Source: Clostridiales bacterium (GTDB lineage Bacteria; Bacillota; Clostridia; Christensenellales; Borkfalkiaceae). From it: 64,000 nucleotides of DNA. Below are positions 17,091 through 24,367 of the stretch, piece after piece. Each line of letters starts with the position of its first letter. Within the stretch, counting starts at the first letter, position 1. A program made the position numbers and the translations under genes. The notes below the pieces were generated by a model, which worked only from the letters and a program-made list of their open reading frames with translations, did no database searches and was not told the origin of the DNA. Location of the stretch: positions 28,249 to 92,248 of the forward strand of contig SVHT01000007.1 of NCBI GenBank assembly GCA_015055615.1. The letters are read 5' to 3'.

Positions 17091-17507
17091 ATGGCACAAA
17101 AAGAAATAAAAAGTCGATTAGAAATGCAAGACTTATATTTCCCTGAATATTCATTCAAATATAATAAGAAACAGGGAAAAATGAACTTAACAACAAGGTT
17201 TAATGTTAATTACGCAGAAAAGACAGATGACAAAAATCAAGTTCGAATAGAGTTAAATACTTTAATCGCAGACGATGAAAATTCGTTTGAATTGAAACTT
17301 ACTGCATTGGCGTTTTTTAAATTAAACCCCGAAGGATTAACGGAAAAAGAGGCGATGGAAATTTTAAAGACAAATACGGTTGCGATTATGTTTCCGTTTG
17401 TACGTAGCCAAGTTTCATTGTTAACTACGCAACCTGGAATGACCCCTATTTTGCTTCAACCCATTAATGTGGAGGCGTTGGTTGAAAATATTTTCAACGA
17501 AGAATAA
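17091..17507 (+). CDS. SecB-like chaperone of the TAC module
   Basis: A 138-residue protein with the SecB fold pattern: strands TTRFNVNYAEK and QVRIELNTLIADDENSFELK, ALAFFKLN, then the most conserved SecB motif, here MFPFVRSQVSLLTTQPGM (100-117), and the terminal helix start ILLQPINVEALVENIF (120-135). Gram-positives normally lack SecB, so a lone copy behind an HTH antitoxin points to a TAC chaperone like Rv1957 of Mycobacterium tuberculosis. Start at 17091 is set by TAAGGAG seven bases upstream and leaves ten bases after the antitoxin stop; a longer frame from 17064 overlaps the antitoxin and has no such site. Confidence 0.82.
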   Translation: MAQKEIKSRLEMQDLYFPEYSFKYNKKQGKMNLTTRFNVNYAEKTDDKNQVRIELNTLIADDENSFELKLTALAFFKLNPEGLTEKEAMEILKTNTVAIMFPFVRSQVSLLTTQPGMTPILLQPINVEALVENIFNEE

Positions 17508-17573
17508 AAGCGGAAGCGAGTACGAAATAGAAGTGCTATAAGCGGTTGGGCAAAGTATAAAAAATAACACAAA

Positions 17574-17597
17574 AACGCCTATTTTTAGGCGTTTTTT
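17574..17597 (+). terminator. Terminator after the TAC operon
   Basis: AACGCCT, ATTTTT loop, AGGCGTT and TTTTTGTTTT. Confidence 0.8.
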
Positions 17598-17695
17598 GTT
17601 TTGAACCATCCTTGCCAGCATGACGGTACGTCCAACAACTCTCGCCCTCACTCCCCCGCGCCAAAAAACCTTCTCAACAAAAACCTATAAAACCC

Positions 17696-17724
17696 TTGAA
17701 AAAACAAGAAAAGTATGGTATACT
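17696..17724 (+). promoter_or_regulatory. Sigma-A promoter of degV
   Basis: TTGAAA, 17 bases, TATACT, about 27 bases before the predicted leader and AAAGGAG. Confidence 0.7.
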
Positions 17725-17756
17725 TATTATATCATTTCACAATCAAAGGAGCAGTT

Positions 17757-18656
17757 ATGCATAAATTTGTTATTCTTACCGATTCAAGTAGCGATTTCGA
17801 CCTTGCTTTGCGCGAAAAATACGACGTGCATTATATCCCCAACCGCTTTAACTACGAGGGCAAGGAATACGAGGACGACACCGATTGGAAAACTCTGCCT
17901 TTAAACGAATTCTACGATTATCTGCGCACGGGCAAACGCATTACCACCTCGCAAATTTCCGCTGTGACTTGCGCGGAAACGTTCGAAAAATATTTGCAAG
18001 AAGGCTATGACATTTTGTCTCTGTCCTGCCCCGCCGTGCTGTCTAGCACCGTCAACGTCTGCTTTAACACGCGCGACAAATTGCAGGAAAAATACCCCGA
18101 CCGCAAAATCATCTGTATCGACGCCAAAATTTCCAGCGGCGGTCTTGCCCTTCTGTGTATCCGCGCGTCACAGCTGCGCGCCGAGGGTAAAACGATTGAC
18201 GAAGTCGCGGCTTGGGTAGAAGACAACAAGCGTTTTGTGCACCAAGAAGGGAGCGTAGAAAGCTTGACCTATTTAAAACGCGCGGGGCGTGTGTCCGCCG
18301 TCAGCGCGTTCTTCGGCGGTTTGTTACAAATCAAACCCATGATTATTGCGGACGTACACGGCTATAACGTAGCCATCGAAAAGGTGAAAGGCAGAAAGGC
18401 GTCTTTGCTCCGCACGCTGGAACGTATGACTGAAAATTTCCGTCCGGAAATCTGCCCCTACGTGTGTATTCACCACACCGTTTGCGAGGCGGACGCTCTG
18501 TTCTTAAAGGAAGAAATCTTAAAGCGTTTCCCGATTAAAGACGAGGACGTACAAATTGGCAACGTAAACGCCGTTATGGGCGCGTCCGTCGGCCCCGGTA
18601 TGTTCGGCGTGTATTTCTTCGGCACGGAAGTCACCTTTGATTCCAAGGCAAAATAA
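17757..18656 (+). CDS. degV: DegV-family fatty-acid-binding protein (FakB-like)
   Basis: A 299-residue DegV protein. It starts ILTDSSSDF, has the ligand-loop sequence TSQIS near residue 65, and ends in the domain with IKPMIIADVHGY and ASVGPGMFGVYFFG. DegV/FakB proteins hold a fatty acid for phosphorylation by FakA, giving acyl-phosphate for phospholipid synthesis. The start at 17757 follows AAAGGAG; an earlier in-frame ATG at 17715 overlaps the promoter. The next gene, 20 bases on, is a PlsC-like acyltransferase, which supports a lipid role. No fakA is in the window. Confidence 0.88.
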   Translation: MHKFVILTDSSSDFDLALREKYDVHYIPNRFNYEGKEYEDDTDWKTLPLNEFYDYLRTGKRITTSQISAVTCAETFEKYLQEGYDILSLSCPAVLSSTVNVCFNTRDKLQEKYPDRKIICIDAKISSGGLALLCIRASQLRAEGKTIDEVAAWVEDNKRFVHQEGSVESLTYLKRAGRVSAVSAFFGGLLQIKPMIIADVHGYNVAIEKVKGRKASLLRTLERMTENFRPEICPYVCIHHTVCEADALFLKEEILKRFPIKDEDVQIGNVNAVMGASVGPGMFGVYFFGTEVTFDSKAK

Positions 18657-18676
18657 GACAACCAAGGACCCCCTCC

Positions 18677-19399
18677 ATGAAAAAAGAAAAAGACGTAAAG
18701 TGGAAACTGCCTAAAAAACGCCAACCGATTTGGCGCGTTTTCAAATTCATTTTTAACCCGATTTTCCGCGTGAAAAGAGTGGAATATTTAGGCGAGCAAT
18801 TTCCCGAAAAATGTATTATCATCGCCAACCATAACAACAAAAAAGGCCCGATGGTTTACGAGTTCAGTTTACCCATCCGCCACGTGACGTGGGGCGCGTA
18901 TCAAATGCTCGGCTCGTATAAAATGCGCTTTAAATACCTCCGCGACGTTTTGTATATCCAAAAAAATGGCGTTAAAAAGTGGAAAGCGACCTTGAAAGCG
19001 GGCTTTGAGTCTATCTTTTCTATCTACACCTATCGCGGCATGAAGGTTATCCCTTCCTACCCCGACGCGCGGTTCCGCAAGACCTTGCATTACAGTATGC
19101 AATGTTTAGACGAGGGCTTTGCCATTTCCCTCTTCCCCGAGGATTCTAACGCGGGATATTTTGACGAAATGCGCCATTTCTTCTCGGGTTTTGTGATGCT
19201 GTCGGAGCAGTACTACAAGAAGACGGGCGAGGATTTGCCCATCTTCCCTATCTACTACGGCAGAAAGAAAAAGAAAATCGTCGTCGGCAAGCCTTTGTAC
19301 GTGCAAGATTTTGTAAAACAAGGCTTGAAACGGGACGAAATTGCAGAAAAATTCCGTTTGGAAGTCAACGCTCTCTATCAAGACCATTTCAAGGAATAA
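18677..19399 (+). CDS. PlsC-like acyltransferase with altered motif I
   Basis: A 240-residue protein of the 1-acylglycerol-3-phosphate acyltransferase fold. Motif I reads ANHNNKKGP (near residues 55-63): the His of HX4D is present but the Asp position is Gly. Motif III is LFPEDSNAG near 155, and IFPIYYG fits motif IV. A short amphipathic start (IWRVFKFIFNPIFRVKRVEY) suits membrane attachment. In an operon with degV, so acyl transfer in phospholipid synthesis is likely, but the missing motif I acid leaves activity in question. Confidence 0.7.
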   Translation: MKKEKDVKWKLPKKRQPIWRVFKFIFNPIFRVKRVEYLGEQFPEKCIIIANHNNKKGPMVYEFSLPIRHVTWGAYQMLGSYKMRFKYLRDVLYIQKNGVKKWKATLKAGFESIFSIYTYRGMKVIPSYPDARFRKTLHYSMQCLDEGFAISLFPEDSNAGYFDEMRHFFSGFVMLSEQYYKKTGEDLPIFPIYYGRKKKKIVVGKPLYVQDFVKQGLKRDEIAEKFRLEVNALYQDHFKE

Positions 19400-19407
19400 C
19401 AACACAA

Positions 19408-19436
19408 GCCACCGACCAATACGTCGGTGACTTTTT
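19408..19436 (+). terminator. Terminator of degV-acyltransferase operon
   Basis: CACCGAC, CAATAC loop, GTCGGTG, then ACTTTTTTG. Confidence 0.8.
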
Positions 19437-19448
19437 TGTGTATAAGCA

Positions 19449-19484
19449 AACGGCTTGCCCTTTTGGACAAGCCGTTCTTGTTTT
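19449..19484. terminator. Hairpin after the GH29-like gene
   Basis: AACGGCTTG, ten-base loop, CAAGCCGTT. It sits between converging genes and probably ends the minus-strand GH29-like transcript. A closely similar hairpin lies at 20538-20565. Confidence 0.6.
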
Positions 19485-19496
19485 TATAAAATTCTA

Positions 19497-20462
19497 TCAA
19501 CGCTTGGTTCCAAGCTCTTTGCCAACGATTTTCAGAGCCTCTATTTGCGCTTCGTCGAATTTACCGTCGCGGTACACCCCTATTTCTATGGATACCACAC
19601 CGCCCGCATTATGGACTTTCTTTACGTACTCCGCCAAGGCTTTTCCGTCCTTTTTCGCACCAAACGTCGCCCAACAACCGATTGCGCTCTCCCCCGAGCC
19701 GAGGGGCGCAAGGATATGCGCCTGCGCGTCGCCGTAAAACCGTTGTTCGGGAATCAAATTAAATTCGTTCTGCTCTCCGCAACGAAAATCTTCGTGAACG
19801 TACCCCTCAAACATTTCCCCTTCGCGCAAACCACCATTTAATGCCACCAATGCGTTGGGGTTTCCCTTTTTACACGCTTTATCGTACAGAGCCAACCACT
19901 CGTCGGTGTATTTAAACCTATCTTTATAGCACCCGTCTATCCACCAACCCTTGATTTTGTCGCCGTAGCGCACCGCATATTCTTCCAAAACGCTCGCCCA
20001 TTTTTCCACGAACGGCTTGGTTACGCCAACGTCGCGCGGTTCGATAAACCCAAATTTTTCGCCCGCTTCGGGGTTTTTATACGGCCCGTCCCCCGTGAAA
20101 TATAAAAACAAATCAATGTCGTATTTCGAGAGGGACTGGTATAAGTCTTCAATCAAATCTCTCGTACTGCACGCCTCTCCCGGTTTCGTTCCCGCAATTT
20201 TATCAAACGTGGCGTTAGGGGCAATCATATACTTCGTGCCCTGCATAACCGTGATAATATAATATCCCGCCCCCATTTCATGCAGATTTTTCGCCAACGT
20301 TTCCGTGTCAAATTCGCGCACAAGAGTATCCCAATCGGTGTGTTTGCCATAACTGTTGGGATATTTTGGATCGTTCTGAATTACGTATAAGAAATGGTTA
20401 AAAACACCCCATTTCCGACTGTAAAACCGATTTTGCGCAATTCTAATGTTTTCCGATTTCAT
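19497..20462 (-). CDS. GH29-like alpha-L-fucosidase family protein
   Basis: A 321-residue (beta/alpha)8 catalytic domain. The opening RFYSRKWGVFNHFLY and AGYYIITVMQ match the first strands of GH29 fucosidases, and KIKGWWIDGCY near residue 175 places the nucleophile Asp. The protein has no signal peptide and no C-terminal beta domain, so it is short for the family and probably cytoplasmic. The start at 20462 is chosen because the predicted transcription start (about 20486) lies downstream of the earlier in-frame ATGs; AAGGGGG precedes it. Stands alone; the substrate is uncertain. Confidence 0.7.
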   Translation of the reverse strand: MKSENIRIAQNRFYSRKWGVFNHFLYVIQNDPKYPNSYGKHTDWDTLVREFDTETLAKNLHEMGAGYYIITVMQGTKYMIAPNATFDKIAGTKPGEACSTRDLIEDLYQSLSKYDIDLFLYFTGDGPYKNPEAGEKFGFIEPRDVGVTKPFVEKWASVLEEYAVRYGDKIKGWWIDGCYKDRFKYTDEWLALYDKACKKGNPNALVALNGGLREGEMFEGYVHEDFRCGEQNEFNLIPEQRFYGDAQAHILAPLGSGESAIGCWATFGAKKDGKALAEYVKKVHNAGGVVSIEIGVYRDGKFDEAQIEALKIVGKELGTKR

Positions 20463-20492
20463 ACGCCCAAGCCCCCTTGTCCGTTCCATTTT

Positions 20493-20521
20493 ATTATATC
20501 CCCTTTCCATTGTAAAGTCAA
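20493..20521 (-). promoter_or_regulatory. Promoter of the GH29-like gene
   Basis: On the minus strand TTGACT, 17 bases, TATAAT. Confidence 0.75.
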
Positions 20522-20532
20522 TACTTTGAAAA

Positions 20533-20572
20533 CAAAAAACGGCTCGCTTGTTACACCAAGCCGTTCTCTTTT
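20533..20572. terminator. Terminator after ppdK
   Basis: Minus-strand hairpin AACGGCTTGG...AGCCGTT followed by TTTTTTG; the plus strand also has a T run. Confidence 0.75.
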
Positions 20573-20589
20573 TTAATTAACCTTGCAAA

Positions 20590-23235
20590 TTAGTTGCGGG
20601 GATTTTTAATGTTCGCCTGCGCAGCAGCCAATCTTGCAATGGGCACACGGTAAGGCGAGCAGGAAACGTAGCTCAAACCGATTTCGTGGCAGAACTCGAT
20701 GGACGAAGGATCGCCGCCGTGTTCGCCGCAGATGCCAAGGTGCATATTGGGACGAACCGCTTTACCGCCGTCAACCGCCATCTTCATGAGCTTACCAACG
20801 CCCGTCGTATCCAATCTTGCAAACGGGTCGGATTCGTAAATCTTGTTCGCATAGTATGCAGGCAAGAACTTACCAGCGTCGTCACGCGAGAAACCGAACG
20901 CCATCTGCGTCAAGTCGTTCGTACCGAAACAGAAGAATTCTGCTTCCTTTGCGATATCTTCCGCCGTCAAGCAAGCACGGGGAATTTCAATCATCGTACC
21001 AACTTCGTAGTTGAGCGCAACGCCGGACGCAGCGATAACTTCGTCAGCCGTCTTCACAACGATGTCTTTAACGAACTTCAATTCCTTCGTTTCGCCCGTC
21101 AAGGGAATCATAATTTCGGGGATAAGCTTCCAATCGGGGTGCTTTTTAACAACGCTGATTGCCGCCTTGATAACCGCCTTCGTCTGCATAACGGCGATTT
21201 CGGGATAGGTTACGGACAAACGGCAACCACGGTGACCCATCATGGGGTTGAATTCGTGCAAGCCAGAGATGATTTCTTTAATCTGCGCAACCGTCTTATT
21301 CTGCGCCTTTGCAAGCGCCGCGATATCTTCTTCGCTCGTGGGAACGAATTCGTGCAGAGGAGGATCGAGGAAACGGATGGTTACGGGGTAACCGCCAAGC
21401 GCCTCGAACAAGCCTTCGAAGTCAGCCTGTTGCATAGGTTCAATCTTCGCAAGAGCCGCTTCTCTTTCTTCAACGGTGTCGGAGCAAATCATTTCACGGA
21501 ACGCGCCGATTCTGGAAGGATCGAAGAACATGTGCTCCGTACGGCAAAGGCCGATACCCTGCGCGCCGAAAGCAACTGCTTGTTTTGCATCTTCAGGGCT
21601 GTCTGCGTTCGTTCTGATGCCGAGCGCCTTGAACTTGTCAGCGAGCGCCATAATTCTGCCGAAGTAACCGGAGTTAGGATCTGCAGGAACGGTCTTAATC
21701 ATCGTATCGTAGATCTTACCCGTGGAGCCGTCCAAGGAAAGCGCGTCGCCTTCGCGGAAGGTCTTGCCAGCGAGTTCGAAATATTTTTCTTCTTCGTGCA
21801 TTTTGATGTCGCCGCAACCGGATACGCAGCACGTACCCATACCGCGAGCAACAACGGCTGCGTGCGAGGTCATACCGCCACGTACCGTCAAGATACCTTT
21901 TGCATATTTCATACCTTCGATATCTTCGGGGGACGTTTCCAAACGAACGAGGATAACGTTTTCGCCCTTCTTGCCTTCGATAACCGCGTCTTCTGCCGTG
22001 AACACGATTTTACCAGCCGCCGCGCCGGGGGACGCTGCCAAGCCTTTACCAACTACGTTGTTCTTGTCTGCGTCTTTGAGTGCTTTTGCGTCGAACTGAG
22101 GGTGCAACAACATGTCGAGGCTCTTCGCGTCGATCTGCATAACTGCTTCCTGTTCGGTAATCATGCCTTCGTCGATAAGGTCGCAAGCGATTTTGATAGC
22201 CGCCGCTGCCGTTCTCTTACCGTTACGGGTTTGAAGCATATAGAGTTTTCTGTCTTGAATCGTGAATTCCATATCCTGCATATCGCGGTAATGGTTTTCA
22301 AGGATATTGCAAACTTTAAGGAACTGTTCGTAAACTTCGGGGAATACTTCCTTCATCTGCGCGATAGGCATCGGGGTACGAACACCTGCAACAACGTCTT
22401 CGCCTTGCGCGTTGGTCAAGAATTCGCCCATAAGGCCCTTTTCGCCCGTAGCAGGGTCACGCGTGAACGCAACGCCCGTACCGGAGGTTTCGCCCATGTT
22501 ACCGAACGCCATCATCTGTACGTTAACTGCGGTACCCCAGCTGTAAGGGATATCGTGGTCCATACGATAGATGTTCGCACGGGGGTTGTCCCAAGAACGG
22601 AATACTGCCTTAACCGCCTCGAAGAGCTGTTCTTTCGGGTCGGTGGGGAAGTCCTTACCAAGCTGAGCCTTGTATTCTGCCTTGAATTGGTTTGCGAGTT
22701 CTTTGAGGTCGTCCGCCGTCAATTCAACGTCCTGCGTAACGCCTTTCTTTTCTTTCATTTCGTCGATGAGCTTTTCGAAATACTTCTTGCCGACTTCCAT
22801 AACGACGTCCGAGAACATCTGGATGAAACGGCGATAGCAGTCCCAAGCCCAACGGGGGTTACCCGATTTTGCAGCAATCGTTTCAACTACTTCTTCGTTC
22901 AAGCCGAGGTTGAGGATGGTGTCCATCATACCGGGCATGGACGCGCGTGCGCCCGAACGAACGGATACGAGCAAGGGGTTTTCCTTGTCGCCAAATTTCA
23001 TACCGCAGATGTTTTCCATCTTTTCGATGTATTCCATGATTTCTGCTTGGATACCTTCGTTGATCTTTCTGCCGTCTTCGTAATACTGCGTACAAGCTTC
23101 GGTCGAAATCGTGAAACCCTGAGGAACGGGAAGACCGATGTTGGTCATTTCCGCAAGGTTCGCACCCTTACCGCCGAGGATGTCGCGCATCTTCGCGTTG
23201 CCTTCCGTGAAGAGATAGCAATACTTCTTTGCCAT
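20590..23235 (-). CDS. ppdK: Pyruvate, phosphate dikinase
   Basis: An 881-residue enzyme that interconverts pyruvate, ATP and phosphate with PEP, AMP and pyrophosphate in glycolysis or gluconeogenesis. The N-terminal ATP-grasp part begins KKYCYLFTEGNAKMRDILGG and continues KGANLAEMT. The swivelling domain has the phospho-histidine in GGMTSHAAVVARGMG (near 455), and the C-terminal PEP domain ends with the catalytic Cys in GICGEHGGDP (near 830). The start at 23235 follows GGAGG; an in-frame upstream ATG at 23361 would add 42 residues without family support. Length matches the family. Confidence 0.96.
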   Translation of the reverse strand: MAKKYCYLFTEGNAKMRDILGGKGANLAEMTNIGLPVPQGFTISTEACTQYYEDGRKINEGIQAEIMEYIEKMENICGMKFGDKENPLLVSVRSGARASMPGMMDTILNLGLNEEVVETIAAKSGNPRWAWDCYRRFIQMFSDVVMEVGKKYFEKLIDEMKEKKGVTQDVELTADDLKELANQFKAEYKAQLGKDFPTDPKEQLFEAVKAVFRSWDNPRANIYRMDHDIPYSWGTAVNVQMMAFGNMGETSGTGVAFTRDPATGEKGLMGEFLTNAQGEDVVAGVRTPMPIAQMKEVFPEVYEQFLKVCNILENHYRDMQDMEFTIQDRKLYMLQTRNGKRTAAAAIKIACDLIDEGMITEQEAVMQIDAKSLDMLLHPQFDAKALKDADKNNVVGKGLAASPGAAAGKIVFTAEDAVIEGKKGENVILVRLETSPEDIEGMKYAKGILTVRGGMTSHAAVVARGMGTCCVSGCGDIKMHEEEKYFELAGKTFREGDALSLDGSTGKIYDTMIKTVPADPNSGYFGRIMALADKFKALGIRTNADSPEDAKQAVAFGAQGIGLCRTEHMFFDPSRIGAFREMICSDTVEEREAALAKIEPMQQADFEGLFEALGGYPVTIRFLDPPLHEFVPTSEEDIAALAKAQNKTVAQIKEIISGLHEFNPMMGHRGCRLSVTYPEIAVMQTKAVIKAAISVVKKHPDWKLIPEIMIPLTGETKELKFVKDIVVKTADEVIAASGVALNYEVGTMIEIPRACLTAEDIAKEAEFFCFGTNDLTQMAFGFSRDDAGKFLPAYYANKIYESDPFARLDTTGVGKLMKMAVDGGKAVRPNMHLGICGEHGGDPSSIEFCHEIGLSYVSCSPYRVPIARLAAAQANIKNPRN

Positions 23236-23366
23236 AATGTTTATTTCCTCCAAATTGATTTTTTCGTCTTTATAATGGTCTAAAACCGCAAAAAAGCCCT
23301 CGCCCGCATCGTTTTCCCGATTTTCGGGCGTAGAAAAAACAGCTATTTTGTTTTTAGCCATATTCC

Positions 23367-23395
23367 ATTTTAATATAAAATGAAATAAATATCAA
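23367..23395 (-). promoter_or_regulatory. Promoter of ppdK
   Basis: TTGATA, 17 bases, TAAAAT on the minus strand, giving a leader of about 125 bases. The predicted start falls on the upstream in-frame ATG at 23361 within one base. Confidence 0.65.
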
Positions 23396-23470
23396 GCCTT
23401 TGACGCGCGCTTTTGGATATTTTTTTGTTTTTTGTGGTATTTTTTCGCTTTTCGATGATCTTTTGCCCAA

Positions 23471-23505
23471 AAATACAGCCCTGCGGTTTTTCGCCGCAGG
23501 GCTGT
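23471..23505 (-). terminator. Terminator after the SLOG gene
   Basis: AGCCCTGCGG, seven-base loop, CCGCAGGGCT, then a T-rich stretch on the minus strand. The same 33-base sequence recurs at 24309-24341. Confidence 0.8.
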
Positions 23506-23512
23506 TAACTTT

Positions 23513-23986
23513 TTAAGAAAGTAGCTCTTTGATAAAATTATCTTCCGTCCCTTTACAAACGTCAATAATAACCTTTTTCTTCCGTTCGGCGTATTCCACC
23601 GCTTTTCGCGCCCCTCCGCCACAATATTTTATACCCGAAATTACAAAATCGACTTTATCCACAAGCATTTTATTCGTTTCCAAAATGCAAAAACGAGGCG
23701 GTACCTTGCGCTCCAATAAATATATGCTATCATCAAAATATTGCGGTTGACTTTGCTCTTTTTCTTTGGGAATATACGATAAAACTTTCGTCAATTTCAC
23801 AAAAGGATACTGCTTGCGCAATTCCGACAATAAAGCGGTTGCCAACCAATCAAAATCCCCTCTTGCGCCTATATAAAATTGAAAAACTTGGTATCGCTCT
23901 ATCAGCCTTTTAAGTACCTCAAAAAGTATGCGTTCTTCTTGACTGTATTCCCCCTTTCGATGCCCAAAAAATGCACAAGATTTCAT
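23513..23986 (-). CDS. SLOG-family protein (YpsA/DUF1273-like)
   Basis: A 157-residue protein. KSCAFFGHRKGEYSQEE at the start and FYIGARGDFDWLATALL near residue 40 follow the Rossmann-like SLOG pattern (FTGHR, then a GxxxGxD loop); VDFVISGIKYCGGGARKAVE near 120 completes it. SLOG domains are thought to bind nucleotide-derived ligands and often appear in stress or conflict settings; no activity is known for this branch. Divergent from a small HTH gene, with operator-like repeats across the shared promoter region. Confidence 0.7.
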   Translation of the reverse strand: MKSCAFFGHRKGEYSQEERILFEVLKRLIERYQVFQFYIGARGDFDWLATALLSELRKQYPFVKLTKVLSYIPKEKEQSQPQYFDDSIYLLERKVPPRFCILETNKMLVDKVDFVISGIKYCGGGARKAVEYAERKKKVIIDVCKGTEDNFIKELLS

Positions 23987-24024
23987 TTTTTACCCCTTTT
24001 TTTCGCCAAATTGCCAACAAAAAA

Positions 24025-24081
24025 ATAATATCATACGGAAAACGTATAGTCAAGCAATTTTATACGTATTCTGTATATAAT
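24025..24081. promoter_or_regulatory. Divergent promoters with operator repeats
   Basis: Minus strand: TTGACT (24048-24053), 17 bases, TATTAT (24025-24030) for the SLOG gene. Plus strand: TATAAT (24076-24081) six bases before the HTH ATG. Repeated ATACG/CGTAT arms cover both: ATACG-GAAAA-CGTAT and a second ATACGTAT, and the outer arms GAAAACGTAT and ATACGTATTC are inverted with nine of ten matches. Confidence 0.65.
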
Positions 24082-24087
24082 TTGAGT

Positions 24088-24297
24088 ATGAAAACTTTGC
24101 GATTTGCGGAAAATTTAAAAGCTGAATTGCGACACAATCGAATTTCGCAAGAAAAAGTGGCAAAACTGTTGGGGGTTACGCAAGCGACCGTCAGCCGTTG
24201 GACGTCGGGGGAATATCAACCCGATTTGGAAACTTTGTTTAAGCTTTGCGAAATCTTAGATACTTCCCCGAACGTATTACTCGGCTGGGAAGATTAA
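24088..24297 (+). CDS. Small Xre-family HTH regulator
   Basis: A 69-residue protein that is essentially one helix-turn-helix domain: ENLKAELRHNRISQEKVAKL, then LGVTQATVSRWTSGEYQPDL. It ends shortly after, with LDTSPNVLLGWED. No ribosome binding site precedes the ATG, and a TATAAT lies six bases upstream, so a leaderless message is plausible. It most likely represses the divergent SLOG gene and itself through the ATACG repeats. A longer in-frame reading from 23971 crosses the divergent promoter and is rejected. Confidence 0.8.
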   Translation: MKTLRFAENLKAELRHNRISQEKVAKLLGVTQATVSRWTSGEYQPDLETLFKLCEILDTSPNVLLGWED

Positions 24298-24308
24298 AAA
24301 ACAATAAA

Positions 24309-24345
24309 AAATACAGCCCTGCGGTTTTTCGCCGCAGGGCTTTTG
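24309..24345. terminator. Bidirectional terminator, copy of 23471-23503
   Basis: The same 33-base hairpin as at 23471; here it serves both the HTH gene (plus strand, TTTTG) and the zinc-ribbon gene (minus strand, GTATTTTTT). Confidence 0.8.
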
Positions 24346-24367
24346 TCTTTGCATTTTTTACGAAACA

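Noticed and set aside
16194..17507. Prophage fragment as source of the AT-rich genes
   Set aside because: No structural, packaging or lysis genes; the three proteins make sense as a TAC module by themselves.
20686..23283. An 865-codon open frame on the plus strand
   Set aside because: Exactly antisense to ppdK, rich in Arg, His and Phe, without any motif; a product of biased codon use.
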